A stretch of DNA of 64,000 nucleotides from Trinickia terrae (GTDB lineage: Bacteria; Pseudomonadota; Gammaproteobacteria; Burkholderiales; Burkholderiaceae). This document shows positions 25,632 to 35,135 of the stretch, piece after piece (within the stretch, counting starts at the first letter, position 1; the number at the start of each line of letters is the position of its first letter). The position numbers were made by a program, and so were the translations under genes. The notes beneath the pieces are model-generated. The model was not told the DNA's origin. It did not search any database and saw only the letters and a program-made list of their open reading frames with translations. The DNA lies in contig NZ_SWJE01000005.1 in the NCBI RefSeq assembly GCF_005144415.1, positions 698,999 to 762,998 of the forward strand, in the 5' to 3' direction.

Positions 25632-26228
25632 CTAGCCAGCGGCCCGGCCTGCCGACGCCGCCGCCGGACTCGCAACAAACCCAAACCTTGCCGCCACCTC
25701 CGCGCGCCGCACCGCCTGCAGCGGCAGATCGATATCCGCACGCCAGTGAAACAGCCCGCCGAGCCCATCGTCGGCGAGCGTCGAAACGTCGGCGAACAGA
25801 TCGAGGTCGTGGTCGTGCAACGCGGCGACGCGCACCGGCTCCGACGCATCGGCGAACAGGATGCCGCCTTCATCGTCGACGAACGCCATCGCGGGCTCGA
25901 ACGCGCCGCCATTCTGATCGGTCAGCGTCAGTGCGCCGCCGCCAGCCTCATCCCGCGCCAGCCGCACGATCCACGGCGTATAGGCCAATTCGACGTACAC
26001 GCGCTGTGGCCCGTTCTGGAAGAACCACTGGCCGCGCTCGTCGCACTCGTAGTTGCGGCAGATGAAGCCGATGAGCGCCGCATGGTGGATCGGCGTGCCG
26101 CTCGCGCCGGCCGCCTGTGCCGCTTCGTCTCGCATGCGCCAGTCTCCTCGGCGGTCGAGCAGCAGCCAGCCGGTGCAATGCGGGACGTTCGGCCATTTGG
26201 CGAGCGCCTGTTTGACGATTTCATCCAT
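25632..26228 (-). CDS. Conserved hypothetical protein downstream of the YheT hydrolase
   Basis: A 198-residue soluble protein (MDEIVKQALAKWPNVPHCTG; CRNYECDERGQWFFQNGPQR; VYVELAYTPWIVRL). Its ATG overlaps the end of the YheT-type hydrolase gene by 8 bp, so the two are translationally coupled. No catalytic motif is recognised. Many beta-proteobacteria appear to carry a DUF-type protein of this kind beside YheT, but the family is not named here with certainty. Confidence 0.75.
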   Translation of the reverse strand: MDEIVKQALAKWPNVPHCTGWLLLDRRGDWRMRDEAAQAAGASGTPIHHAALIGFICRNYECDERGQWFFQNGPQRVYVELAYTPWIVRLARDEAGGGALTLTDQNGGAFEPAMAFVDDEGGILFADASEPVRVAALHDHDLDLFADVSTLADDGLGGLFHWRADIDLPLQAVRRAEVAARFGFVASPAAASAGRAAG

Positions 26229-27273
26229 GGTTGGCGAAGGGCGTGAGGAACGAAAAGACGCGGCGCGACAGCCAGTCGGTCCGGCCCGGGAAGGGCCCGG
26301 TCATGAAGCCGACGTGACCGCCCGCCGCGGGCTGGTCGAGCTCGATTGCGTCCGACACCTCTGCGCGCGACGGCAGCGCCGTGCTCGGCAGGAACGGATC
26401 GTTGCGCGCGTTGAGGACCAGCGTCGGCACCACGACGTGCGGCAAGAGCGGCCGAGTCGTGGCGGATGTCCAGTAGTCGTCGGTGTCGCGAAAGCCGTGC
26501 AGCGGCGCGGTGACGACGTTGTCGTACTCGTACATCGTGCGGCATGCGAGCACCGCGTCGCGTTCGAACAGGCCCGGATACTGATCGAGCTTCAGGAGCG
26601 CCTTGTGCTTGAGCGTTTTCAGGAAGCTCTTCGTGTAGACCATCGCGAAGCCTTGCGCCAGCGCGCGGCCGCCCGCGTGGACGTCGAGCGGCGCGGAAAT
26701 GGCCGCGGCTGCGGCGACGAACGCGGCGTCCTCGCGCCGCTCGCCGAGCCAGCGCAGCAGCACGTTGCCGCCGAGCGACACGCCCGCGACGGCGATCGGC
26801 CCCTGATGCACGCCGCGCAGGCGCCGCAGGACCCAGTCGACTTCGTTGCTGTCGGCGAGGTGGTAGAAGCGCGGCAGCAGGTTGAGCGGCCCGCTGCAGC
26901 TGCGAAAGTGGGGCACGACGCCGTGCCAGCCTCGCGCGCGGGCGGCCGACATCAGCGTGCGCGCGTAATGCGAGTCGGAGTTGCCTTCGAGGCCGTGGAA
27001 CAGCACGAAGAGCGGCGCATCAGCGGCGGGGGCAGCCGATGCGCGAGCGCGGTAATCGAGCCAGTCGAGATCGATGAAGTCGCCGTCGGGCGTATCCCAG
27101 CGCTCGCGCCGGTAGTCGACGGCGGGACGACGCGCGAACAGCGCCGGGACGATGGTTTGAGCGTGGCTCGTCGGGAGCCAGAGCGGCGGGCTGTAGAGCA
27201 TGTCGACCAGCGCGTCCCCGGCCTTCCTGGCCGCCGCCGGCATCGACGCCGAGTTCTTGTGCGCCGTACTCAT
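26221..27273 (-). CDS. YheT family alpha/beta hydrolase
   Basis: A 350-residue hydrolase. Oxyanion and HG motif LFVLFHGLEGNSDSHYAR is near 95-112, nucleophile elbow VAGVSLGGN near 170 (Ser in GVSLGG), acid in NARNDPFLP and catalytic His in GGHVGFM near 325. These are the marks of the YheT/ABHD1-3 group of esterases, whose physiological substrates are poorly known. ATG 27273 is favoured over a start 21 nt upstream because the N-terminal core begins there. The downstream hypothetical gene overlaps by 8 bp. Confidence 0.87.
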   Translation of the reverse strand: MSTAHKNSASMPAAARKAGDALVDMLYSPPLWLPTSHAQTIVPALFARRPAVDYRRERWDTPDGDFIDLDWLDYRARASAAPAADAPLFVLFHGLEGNSDSHYARTLMSAARARGWHGVVPHFRSCSGPLNLLPRFYHLADSNEVDWVLRRLRGVHQGPIAVAGVSLGGNVLLRWLGERREDAAFVAAAAAISAPLDVHAGGRALAQGFAMVYTKSFLKTLKHKALLKLDQYPGLFERDAVLACRTMYEYDNVVTAPLHGFRDTDDYWTSATTRPLLPHVVVPTLVLNARNDPFLPSTALPSRAEVSDAIELDQPAAGGHVGFMTGPFPGRTDWLSRRVFSFLTPFANHG

Positions 27274-27321
27274 GCCACTCCCCCACAAACCCAATCTCTA
27301 CCCATCAAGCGCAAGGCGCGC

Positions 27322-27774
27322 TCAGTGCAGCGGCCCCTGTCCGTGCCGCAGCTTCGCGGCAAAGTGCGTGGCCGTATCGTCCGGCATCGGGCTCGCGTGA
27401 ATGTGCGCGATGCGCCATTCGCCGCGCTCGTGGACCATCACGTACGTCGTAAACACCATCAGCGGCGTGTCGAGCGGATCGGCCGGCTGGTGCGCTTCGG
27501 CGATCGCATAGACCACGGTGCCGAGGCTGTCGTAGACGCGAATGTCGAGCGGCTCGATCGAGGCCGGCAACGCGCCCGCTTCCAATTGCGCCGCGAGCCC
27601 CGCGCGAATGTTCTCGAGCCCGTGCCAGTGCGAGCCGTCCGCGCAGATGTAGCTCGCGAAATCCTCGTCGATCCACAGGCTCATGATGCTGTCGATGCTG
27701 CCGTCGGTGACGGCCTGGTAGAACGCGTTGAGAGAATCGGCTGCGGCTTCGAAGAGGCGGGCAAAACGTGGCAT
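27322..27774 (-). CDS. SnoaL/NTF2-like protein (nuclear transport factor 2 fold)
   Basis: A 150-residue protein with the SnoaL-like pattern: FEAAADSLNAFYQAVTDGSI, IMSLWIDEDFASYICADGSH, GLENIRAGL, and a final beta sheet ERGEWRIAHIHASPMP. Proteins of this fold are small ketosteroid-isomerase-like enzymes or ligand-binding proteins; no specific substrate can be read. ATG 27774 marks the start of similarity; the longer upstream frame is Ala-rich and unlikely to be translated. It precedes the YheT gene with a 48-bp gap. Confidence 0.78.
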   Translation of the reverse strand: MPRFARLFEAAADSLNAFYQAVTDGSIDSIMSLWIDEDFASYICADGSHWHGLENIRAGLAAQLEAGALPASIEPLDIRVYDSLGTVVYAIAEAHQPADPLDTPLMVFTTYVMVHERGEWRIAHIHASPMPDDTATHFAAKLRHGQGPLH

Positions 27775-27972
27775 GGCTCGTTGGTCTCTTGGGCGCGAAG
27801 GCGCGCCGTTTCGGGCTGCGGCCGCTGCGGCGGCCGCGGGAAAAACGCTAAGCTGCGCGCCCAACAAGGCGCACGCATGACGCGAATCGGCGTTCACGTT
27901 CAATCTCCCGGCAGCCGCTACCCGACGTTCCTTGAACGAATGAAGGCACAAACGATTCAAGGCTTCCGTGCG

Positions 27973-29007
27973 TCAGCGCTCGCTGAGCAGCATCCCGCGC
28001 AGGTCGCCGAAGACCTGCTCCGCGGAGAGCTCCCGCAGGCAGTTCAGATGGCCGAGCGGGCACTCGCGCTGGAAACAGGGGCTACATTCGAGATGGAGCC
28101 ATTGTACCTTCGCGAGCTCGGACAATGGCGGCGTGTGGCGCGGATCGGTCGAGCCGTAGACGGCCACGAGCGGGCGCCGCAAGGCGGCTGCGACGTGCAT
28201 CAGGCCGGAATCGTTGGTGACGACGGCGCTTGCGCGCGAGATCAGCGCGCAGGCCTCGCCGAGCGACGTCTGTCCGCACAGGTTGCGCACGTTCGGCGCG
28301 CGTTCGGTGATCTGCTGGGCGATCGGGCTGTCCTTGCCCGAGCCGAGCGCGACGATCTGCGTGTACGGGAACGATTGGCCGACGATCTGCGCGAGCGATG
28401 CGAAATGCTCGGGCGGCCAGCGCTTTGCGTTGCCGTACTCCGCGCCGGGGCAGAACACGACGAGCGGCACGCGCGTGTCGAGATTGAAGCGCGCCGATGC
28501 GCGAGACGCTTCGTTCAGGTCCGACTCGAGCCGCGGCATCGGCAGGCTTTCCTGCAGGTTCGGCACCTTGGCGCCGGGCGCGTAGGCGAGCGCGGCGTAG
28601 TGGCCGCTCATCGGCGGGCGTTCGTCCTTGCGCGGATTCGCGTGGCGCACGTTCAAGAGGCCGTAGCGGTTTTCGCCGGTATAGCCGATGCGCAGCGCAA
28701 TGCCGGCGAGCCAGGGGATCAGCGCAGATTTCAGCGAGTTCGGCAGCACGTAGGCGGCGTCGTAGCCGACCTCGCGCAGGTCGCTCGCCAGTTGCCAGCG
28801 GCGCAGCAGCTGTAGCTTGCCGTGGGCGAGATCGGTCGCGTAGACATCGTGGATTTCCGGCATCCGCTCGAGCACGGGCGCGACCCAGCCGGGCGCGACC
28901 GCATCGATGGCGATGCGAGGATGGAGCTTCTTCAGCAGCGCAAACAGCGGTTGCGCCATCAATGCGTCACCGATCCAGTTCGGTGCGATAACCAGCGCGC
29001 GACGCAT
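27973..29007 (-). CDS. waaF: Lipopolysaccharide heptosyltransferase II
   Basis: A 344-residue family 9 glycosyltransferase that adds the second L-glycero-D-manno-heptose to the LPS inner core at the inner membrane. Motifs: MRRALVIAPNWIGDALMAQP at the start, VVFCPGAEYGNAKRWPPEHF near 180-200, SRASAVVTNDSGLMHVAAAL near 258-277, and VYGSTDPRHTPPL. Cysteines in HLECSPCFQRECPLGHLNC fit WaaF of this group. It lies downstream of ilvE and the zinc-finger gene, a common Burkholderiaceae order, with a repeat element in its upstream gap. Confidence 0.94.
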   Translation of the reverse strand: MRRALVIAPNWIGDALMAQPLFALLKKLHPRIAIDAVAPGWVAPVLERMPEIHDVYATDLAHGKLQLLRRWQLASDLREVGYDAAYVLPNSLKSALIPWLAGIALRIGYTGENRYGLLNVRHANPRKDERPPMSGHYAALAYAPGAKVPNLQESLPMPRLESDLNEASRASARFNLDTRVPLVVFCPGAEYGNAKRWPPEHFASLAQIVGQSFPYTQIVALGSGKDSPIAQQITERAPNVRNLCGQTSLGEACALISRASAVVTNDSGLMHVAAALRRPLVAVYGSTDPRHTPPLSELAKVQWLHLECSPCFQRECPLGHLNCLRELSAEQVFGDLRGMLLSER

Positions 29008-29074
29008 CCGTGTGAATTCCGATGTCGTGTGAAAACGCGGCGCGCGGGGCGCGTCGCGTTCGGGTTGAGAGTGT

Positions 29075-29156
29075 GCCCCCAGACCTGACGCTGTGCGTCA
29101 GGCCCCCCGAGGGGACTTCCTGCGGGGCGGAAAACTTGGGGCGGCCCGGCGTTTTC
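29075..29156 (+). repeat. Three-hairpin repeat element, copy A
   Basis: Three adjacent stems: CCTGACGC/GCGTCAGG (29084-29102), CCCC/GGGG (29105-29114) and GAAAAC/GTTTTC (29130-29135 with 29151-29156). The last encloses the conserved loop TTGGGGCGGCCCGGC. The same layout with other outer-stem sequences is found at 33099 and 57038. It lies in the gap between the zinc-finger gene and waaF. Confidence 0.75.
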
Positions 29157-29216
29157 TCGTGGGAGAGGGGCCGCGAGGCGGCCGGTTGGTGCGTGGCGCT
29201 CGCGCGCCACGCCGGC

Positions 29217-29411
29217 TCAGTGGCCCTTGATGACCTCGCCGTCGCGCAGTTTGTAGCGCGTGCTGCAGTACGGGCAGCGCGCTTCGCCGTGCGTCACGTC
29301 GATGAAGACGCGCGGATGCGTCATCTTGCGGTCCATATGCGGATTCGGGCAGAACGCGGGCAGATCCTTGGCGGTCAGCTCGACCAGCGGCATTTCCTTG
29401 AGTTCGCTCAT
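29217..29411 (-). CDS. Zinc-finger (CHCC-type) small protein
   Basis: A 64-residue protein with CPN at 21, a central His, and ARCPYCSTRYKL: the Cys-x-x-Cys plus upstream Cys/His arrangement of the zf-CHCC family related to mitochondrial complex I subunit NDUFS6. It probably binds one Zn ion. It lies between ilvE and waaF, its usual place in beta-proteobacteria; its role is not established. Confidence 0.88.
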   Translation of the reverse strand: MSELKEMPLVELTAKDLPAFCPNPHMDRKMTHPRVFIDVTHGEARCPYCSTRYKLRDGEVIKGH

Positions 29412-29472
29412 GAGGACAAATTCTCGTTGTATGCGTGTGCGCGCGGCCCGAGAAGAGCGGGCCGCGCCGGAA

Positions 29473-30393
29473 TCAGATTTTGGTCAGCCAGTGCGCGTAC
29501 TTCGGGTTCTTGCCGGCGACCACGTCGAAGAACGCCGATTGCAGCTTCTCCGTGACGGGGCCGCGCGCGCCGCTGCCGATCGTGCGGTTGTCGAGCTCGC
29601 GGATCGGCGTGACTTCGGCGGCGGTGCCGGTGAAGAACGCTTCGTCGGCCGTATAGACTTCGTCGCGCGTGATGCGCTTTTCGATCACTTCGATGCCGGC
29701 GTCCTTAGCGAGCATGATGACGGTGTCGCGCGTGATGCCGTCGAGGCACGACGACAGGTCGGGCGTGTACAGCTTGCCGTTGTTCACGAGGAAGAAGTTT
29801 TCGCCCGAGCCTTCCGAGACGTAGCCGTCGACGTCGAGCAGCAGCGCTTCGTCGTAGCCGTCGGCGGTGGCTTCCTGGTTGGCGAGGATCGAGTTCACGT
29901 ACCAGCCGGACGCCTTCGCGCGCACCATCGACACGTTCACGTGATGGCGCGTGAACGACGAGGTCTTGACGCGGATGCCCTTGGCGAGGCCGTCTTCGCC
30001 GAGATAGGCGCCCCACGGCCAGGCGGCGATGGCGACGTGGATCGTGTTGCCCTTGGCGGACACGCCGAGCTTTTCCGAGCCGACCCAGATGATGGGGCGC
30101 AGGTAGCAGGATTCGAGCTTGTTCTCGCGCACGACTTCACGCTGGGCGCCTTCGATCGTCTCACGGTCGAACGGCACGTCCATCTGGAAGATCTTGGCGG
30201 AGTTGAACAGGCGCTTGGTGTGCTCCTTGAGGCGGAAGATGGCCGTGCCGCTGTCCGTCTGGTAAGCGCGCACGCCTTCGAAGACGCCCATGCCGTAGTG
30301 CAGGGTATGGGTCAGGACGTGGATCTTGGCGTCGCGCCAGTCGATCAGCTTGCCGTCCATCCAGATCTTGCCGTCGCGATCGGCCATTGACAT
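29473..30393 (-). CDS. ilvE: Branched-chain amino acid aminotransferase
   Basis: A 306-residue class IV PLP aminotransferase catalysing the last step in Leu, Ile and Val synthesis and the first in their breakdown. Motifs: THTLHYGMGVFEGVRAY near 30-46, the PLP Lys in VRAKASGWYVNS near 160, DEALLLDVDGYVSEGSGENF near 180-200, and FFTGTAAEVTPIREL. AGGAG 7 nt before ATG 30393 fixes the start. It is divergent from azlCD, which encodes a branched-chain amino acid exporter, so the two may share control. Confidence 0.96.
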   Translation of the reverse strand: MSMADRDGKIWMDGKLIDWRDAKIHVLTHTLHYGMGVFEGVRAYQTDSGTAIFRLKEHTKRLFNSAKIFQMDVPFDRETIEGAQREVVRENKLESCYLRPIIWVGSEKLGVSAKGNTIHVAIAAWPWGAYLGEDGLAKGIRVKTSSFTRHHVNVSMVRAKASGWYVNSILANQEATADGYDEALLLDVDGYVSEGSGENFFLVNNGKLYTPDLSSCLDGITRDTVIMLAKDAGIEVIEKRITRDEVYTADEAFFTGTAAEVTPIRELDNRTIGSGARGPVTEKLQSAFFDVVAGKNPKYAHWLTKI

Positions 30394-30593
30394 ACGTTTT
30401 CTCCTAACGGTGAGGGCGCTCGAAGCGATCAGGCGCACATTTTAGCGTCTTTTGCGCCGGGACCGGGCGATTGGCCGCCACGCCGTCTTATAATTTGCGG
30501 CTTGCTCCGGCCGCCACGGCCGGCCTGGCTCAAGCCTGCCGGAACGCGGCCCGGCCCGATTTCGCTCTCACGCTGTCCCCGTACCGCCACGCC

Positions 30594-31376
30594 ATGCTCG
30601 CCCGCCTGTCCGACACCGATCGCACCGCCTTCAAGAAGGGCTTCCGCACGTTTTCGCCGACCATCATGGCGATCTTCTCGTGGGGTCTCGTCACCGGCAT
30701 CGCAATGAGCAAATCGGTGCTGTCGGTGCCGCAGGCGCTCGGCATGTCGCTGCTCGTCTACGCCGGCTCGTCGCAGCTCGCCGTGCTGCCGCTCCTCGCC
30801 GCCAAGCTGCCGGTCTGGACCGTGCTCCTGACCGCCGCGATGGTGAACATGCGCTTCGTCATCTTCAGCGCGGGGCTCGCGCCGCACTTCTCCTATCTGT
30901 CCCTGCCGCGGCGCCTGCTGCTCGGCTACTTCAACGGCGACCTGATCTACCTGCTGTTCCAGAAAAAGGGTTTTGCGACCGGCTACGTGCCGGGCAAGGA
31001 AGCCTATTTCTGGGGGATGGCGGTGACGAGCTGGCTCGCCTGGCAGGTGTCGTCGGTGATCGGCATCCTGCTCGCGAGCCTCTTTCCCGACAACTGGGGC
31101 CTGAGCCTCGCCGGGACGCTCGCGCTGGTCCCGATCATGGTCACCGCGATCGTCAGCCGCTCGACGCTCGTCGCGGTGAGCATCGCGGGCATCGTCGCGT
31201 TGCTCGCCGACGCGCTGCCATACAAGCTCGCGCTGCCGCTCGCCGTGCTCGCGGCGCTCGCGGCCGGCAGCGCGGCCGACCTCGTCGCCGAGCGCGCCGA
31301 CCTGAAGCGCATCCGCGCCGAGGGTGGCGCCGGCAGTCACAACCCCGATCGCAACCGCGCGGAAGGCCCCCGATGA
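30594..31376 (+). CDS. azlC: AzlC family branched-chain amino acid exporter, large subunit
   Basis: A 260-residue membrane protein of the AzlC/YgaZ family. Typical segments are RTAFKKGFRTFSPTIMAIFS, ALGMSLLVYAGSSQLAVLPL (about 45-65, with the conserved YAGSSQ) and AAMVNMRFVIFSAGLAPHF. With the small AzlD subunit it exports branched-chain or other neutral amino acids. ATG 30594 is preferred; an upstream in-frame TTG would add 41 poorly conserved residues. Its stop overlaps the azlD start (ATGA). Confidence 0.9.
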   Translation: MLARLSDTDRTAFKKGFRTFSPTIMAIFSWGLVTGIAMSKSVLSVPQALGMSLLVYAGSSQLAVLPLLAAKLPVWTVLLTAAMVNMRFVIFSAGLAPHFSYLSLPRRLLLGYFNGDLIYLLFQKKGFATGYVPGKEAYFWGMAVTSWLAWQVSSVIGILLASLFPDNWGLSLAGTLALVPIMVTAIVSRSTLVAVSIAGIVALLADALPYKLALPLAVLAALAAGSAADLVAERADLKRIRAEGGAGSHNPDRNRAEGPR

Positions 31377-31693
31377 CGACGCAAATCTGGCTTGCCATCT
31401 TCGGGATGCTTGTCGTGACCGCCGTGACGCGCGCGCTGTTCCTGATCGGCGGCGAGCGCACGGTGCTGCCCGAGCGCGTGCAGCGCGCGCTGCGCTGCGC
31501 GCCGGCGGCCGCGCTCGTCGCGGTGGTGGTGCCGGACGTGCTGATGACGCAGCAGGGCGTGTCGTTCGGCCTGTCGAACCACGCGCTGTACGGCACGCTG
31601 GCCGGGCTCGCGTGGTTTTTGTGGCGGCGCAGCATGGTGCAGACGATCGTCGTCGGCATGCTGGTTTTCACCGCGCTGCGCTTCCTGGTCTAG
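31373..31693 (+). CDS. azlD: AzlD family exporter small subunit
   Basis: A 106-residue protein with about three to four membrane helices (IWLAIFGMLVVTAVTRALFL, CAPAAALVAVVVPDVLM, TIVVGMLVFTALRFLV). The RALFL..G segment and the 4-bp overlap with azlC fit the small subunit AzlD. Confidence 0.88.
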   Translation: MTTQIWLAIFGMLVVTAVTRALFLIGGERTVLPERVQRALRCAPAAALVAVVVPDVLMTQQGVSFGLSNHALYGTLAGLAWFLWRRSMVQTIVVGMLVFTALRFLV

Positions 31694-31903
31694 CGCAACG
31701 GCCGTCGAGCGGCCGGCGGGCATCGGCTGCGATGCTGCGGCGCGACATCGCCGGCTTCCGCCAAATACGTGACATTCGCCTCCCGACGGGTCAGTCCGGC
31801 ATGGGGATCGGCTAAAATGCTCGCTTTCCGTAGCGGTGCGCCCGAAGCGCCGCGGCGCGCCGCACGCAATCGCCTTCCAATCAACCCGCATCTATCGATT
31901 CCC

Positions 31904-33097
31904 ATGAGCCAAGTACTGCGTCTCTCCGATTTGATCGCCGAAGGCAAGCTGTCCGGCAAACGCGTGTTTATCCGCGCCGACCTCAACGTCCCGCAGGACG
32001 ACGACGGCAACATCACCGAAGACACCCGCATCCGCGCCTCGGTGCCGGCCATCAAGGCCGCGCTCGATGCCGGCGCCGCCGTGATGGTCACCTCGCACCT
32101 CGGCCGCCCGACCGAAGGCGAGTTCAAGCCGGAAGATTCGCTCGCGCCGGTCGCGAAGCGCCTCGCCGAGCTGCTCGGCCGCGACGTGCCGCTCGTCGCG
32201 GAGTGGGTCGAGAACGGCGTGAACGTCGCGCCGGGCGCGGTCGTGCTGCTCGAGAACTGCCGCGTCAACAAGGGCGAGAAGAAGAATTCCGACGAGCTGG
32301 CGCAGAAGATGGCCACGCTCTGCGACATCTACGCCAACGACGCGTTCGGCACCGCGCACCGCGCCGAGGCGACCACGCACGGCATCGCCAAGTACGCGCC
32401 CGTCGCCTGCGCCGGCCCGCTGCTCGCGGCCGAGCTCGACGCGCTGGGCCGCGCGCTCGGCAACCCGAAGCGCCCGCTCGTGGCGATCGTCGCGGGCTCG
32501 AAGGTGTCGACCAAGCTCACGATCCTGAAGTCGCTGGCCGAGAAGGTCGATCAGCTGATCGTCGGCGGCGGCATCGCCAATACGTTCATGCTCGCGGCGG
32601 GCCTCAAGATCGGCAAGTCGCTCGCCGAAACCGATCTCGTCGACGAAGCGAAGGCGATCATCGAAGCGGCCCGCGCGCGCGGCGCCTCGGTGCCGATCCC
32701 GACCGACGTCGTCACCGCGAAGCAGTTCTCCGCGACGGCCGCGGCCGTGACCAAGCCGGTCGGCCAGATCGAGGACGACGACATGATTCTCGACATCGGA
32801 CCGGAAACCGCCAAGGCGCTCGCCACGCAGCTCGGCAGCGCCGGCACGATCGTCTGGAACGGCCCGGTCGGCGTGTTCGAGTTCGATCAGTTCGGCAACG
32901 GCACGAAGACGCTCGCCGAGGCGATCGCGAAGTCGCCGGCGTTCTCGATCGCCGGCGGCGGCGACACGCTGGCCGCGATCGCCAAGTACGGCATCCACGA
33001 CAAGGTCAGCTATATCTCGACGGGCGGCGGCGCCTTCCTCGAATTCCTCGAGGGCAAGAAGCTGCCCGCGGTCGAAGTGCTCGAATCGCGGGCCTGA
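31904..33097 (+). CDS. pgk: Phosphoglycerate kinase
   Basis: The 397-residue glycolytic enzyme transfers phosphate between 1,3-bisphosphoglycerate and ADP. Signature [17 protein letters not shown] near residues 17-33, [52 protein letters not shown] and the C-terminal [13 protein letters not shown] 31904 matches the family start. Upstream lies TAAAAT (31813-31818), a plausible -10. A repeat element begins one base after the stop codon, and pyk follows. Confidence 0.97.
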   Translation: MSQVLRLSDLIAEGKLSGKRVFIRADLNVPQDDDGNITEDTRIRASVPAIKAALDAGAAVMVTSHLGRPTEGEFKPEDSLAPVAKRLAELLGRDVPLVAEWVENGVNVAPGAVVLLENCRVNKGEKKNSDELAQKMATLCDIYANDAFGTAHRAEATTHGIAKYAPVACAGPLLAAELDALGRALGNPKRPLVAIVAGSKVSTKLTILKSLAEKVDQLIVGGGIANTFMLAAGLKIGKSLAETDLVDEAKAIIEAARARGASVPIPTDVVTAKQFSATAAAVTKPVGQIEDDDMILDIGPETAKALATQLGSAGTIVWNGPVGVFEFDQFGNGTKTLAEAIAKSPAFSIAGGGDTLAAIAKYGIHDKVSYISTGGGAFLEFLEGKKLPAVEVLESRA

Positions 33098-33098
33098 A

Positions 33099-33229
33099 AT
33101 GAAACAGCCCCCACGCGCTCTGTGTTCGCTGTCGACCGGAGTTGGCGCTTTAGCGCTTACTCCGGTCCCATGCGAAGCTCCCCCCAAGGGGGCTGTCAGT
33201 ACGCTTGGGGCGGCCCGGCGAGTACTGAC
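33099..33229 (+). repeat. Three-hairpin repeat element, copy B (with short-repeat module inside)
   Basis: It begins ATGAAACAGCCCCCACG one base after the pgk stop. Stem 1 is GACCGGAGT/ACTCCGGTC (33134-33142 with 33159-33167), stem 2 is CCCCC/GGGGG (33181-33192), and stem 3 is GTCAGTAC/GTACTGAC (33195-33202 with 33222-33229) around the conserved loop CTTGGGGCGGCCCGGCG. Here stem 1 is the CCCATGC-type module also present alone at 13266 and 25490. Confidence 0.78.
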
Positions 33230-33511
33230 ATGACGGCGCGCGTTCCTTCCGGCAAGCCGGCCAAGGCGAAATCCGGCGCGCGTGCCGCGCCAGTAGCAAC
33301 AACCGATTCAACCACCACCCCGGCTGGCAGTCCGGCAACCGCGCAAGCGCCGGCGCCTTCCGCAGTAGCAGCAGCTTCTCCCATTCTGACCGACCAAACG
33401 ACGCCGGCTCGAACCGGCGCATTGCAGACCGAGGCGTCAGCCGCGGCACTGCCTTCGCATCCGACTCGCAGCGTTGTCAATCCCAGCGATTCCACTCAGA
33501 CGAGGAGACTC

Positions 33512-34948
33512 ATGCATCGCGCCACCAAGATTGTCGCCACCATCGGTCCGGCATCCAGCTCGCCGGAAATCCTGCTCCAGATGATTCAAGCCGGGGCCGA
33601 CGTGGTGCGGCTCAACTTCTCGCACGGCACCGCCGACGACCACCGCCAGCGCGCGGAGTTCGTGCGCGAGGCCGCGCGCATCGCGGGCCGCGAGGTCGGC
33701 ATCATGGCGGACTTGCAAGGGCCGAAGATCCGCGTCGGCAAGTTCGAGAACGGCAAGACCATGCTCGTGCCGGGCAACCCGTTCATCCTCGACGCCGCCT
33801 GCGAGCTCGGCAACGACGAGCGTGTCGGCCTCGACTACAAGGACCTGCCGCGCGACCTGAGGGCCGATGACGTGCTGCTGCTGAACGACGGCCTGATCGT
33901 GCTGACGGTCACGCGCGTGATTGGCCAGGAGATCCACACGGTCGTGAAGGTGGGCGGCGAGCTGTCGAACAACAAGGGCATCAACCGCCAGGGCGGCGGC
34001 CTGACCGCGCCGGCGCTGACCGCGAAGGACATGGAGGACATCAAGACGGCGATGTCGATCGGCGTCGAGTTCATCGCGGTGTCGTTCCCGAAGAACGCGA
34101 CCGACATGGAAATGGCGCGCCAGCTCGCGAACATCGCGGGCGCGCCGTACGGCATCAAGCCGAAGATGATCGCGAAGATCGAGCGCGCCGAGGCGATTCC
34201 GGTGCTGCAAGGCATTCTCGACGCCTCCGACGGCATCATGGTCGCGCGCGGCGACCTTGCCGTGGAAGTCGGCAACGCGGCGGTGCCCGCGCTGCAGAAG
34301 CGCATGATCCGCATGGCGCGCGATTCGAACAAGTTCGTGATCACGGCGACGCAGATGATGGAATCGATGATCCACGCACCGGTGCCGACGCGCGCCGAAG
34401 TGTCGGACGTCGCCAACGCGGTGCTCGACGGCACCGATGCGGTGATGCTGTCGGCCGAATCGGCGGCGGGCAAGTATCCGGTGCAGACGATCGAGACGAT
34501 GGCCGCGATCTGCGTCGAAGCGGAGAAGTCGGAGCACGTCGAGCTCGACAAGGATTTCCTCGATCGCACCTTCACGCGCATCGACCAGTCGATCGCGATG
34601 GGCGCGCTATTCACCGCCTACCACCTCGGTGCGAAGGCGATCGTGGCGCTGACCGAGTCGGGCTCGACCGCGCTCTGGATGTCGCGCCACTGGACCCATG
34701 TGCCGATCTTCGCGCTCACGCCGCGCATCAACAGCCAGCGAGCGATGGCGCTCTACCGCAACGTGACGCCGTTGCCCGTCGAGTCGAACAACGACCGCGA
34801 CGTGGCGCTGCAGCGCGCGCTCGAAGTGGTGGTGTCGAAGGGCTATGCGTCGCGCGGCGACATGGTCGTGCTGACCGTCGGCGAGCCGATGGGGCAGGCG
34901 GGCGGGACGAATACGCTGAAGATCGTGCGGGTCGGCGAGGCCTTGTGA
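33512..34948 (+). CDS. pyk: Pyruvate kinase
   Basis: A 478-residue enzyme converting PEP + ADP to pyruvate + ATP. Motifs: [17 protein letters not shown] at the start, VRLNFSHG near 34-41, [15 protein letters not shown] and [13 protein letters not shown] near 220-260, and the K+/Mg-site segment [16 protein letters not shown] at 33503-33507 fixes ATG 33512, matching the family. The frame is open for another 130 codons upstream, but that part crosses a repeat and is low-complexity Ala/Pro/Ser/Thr, so an extended form is unlikely. Confidence 0.96.
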   Translation: MHRATKIVATIGPASSSPEILLQMIQAGADVVRLNFSHGTADDHRQRAEFVREAARIAGREVGIMADLQGPKIRVGKFENGKTMLVPGNPFILDAACELGNDERVGLDYKDLPRDLRADDVLLLNDGLIVLTVTRVIGQEIHTVVKVGGELSNNKGINRQGGGLTAPALTAKDMEDIKTAMSIGVEFIAVSFPKNATDMEMARQLANIAGAPYGIKPKMIAKIERAEAIPVLQGILDASDGIMVARGDLAVEVGNAAVPALQKRMIRMARDSNKFVITATQMMESMIHAPVPTRAEVSDVANAVLDGTDAVMLSAESAAGKYPVQTIETMAAICVEAEKSEHVELDKDFLDRTFTRIDQSIAMGALFTAYHLGAKAIVALTESGSTALWMSRHWTHVPIFALTPRINSQRAMALYRNVTPLPVESNNDRDVALQRALEVVVSKGYASRGDMVVLTVGEPMGQAGGTNTLKIVRVGEAL

Positions 34949-35135
34949 TCCGTGCTCGAGCGCCGCACTGAAAGGTGCAGGAACGAAGTTTGCGAAGCCG
35001 GTCACGAGCCGGCGTTCGCAAACGCGCCGGGATGCGGTGCGCTTCGCGATAAAATTGCGCCTATTCGCCGCACCGGCGCCGAATCTCCGGGCGCCGCCAA
35101 GCAAAAAGAATTCGTTCAATCCAAGGAGTACAAGC

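Noticed and set aside
26053..28815. Long plus-strand frame opposite the YheT, SnoaL-like and waaF genes
   Set aside because: Shadow of three well-supported minus-strand genes, with Arg-rich, low-information translation.
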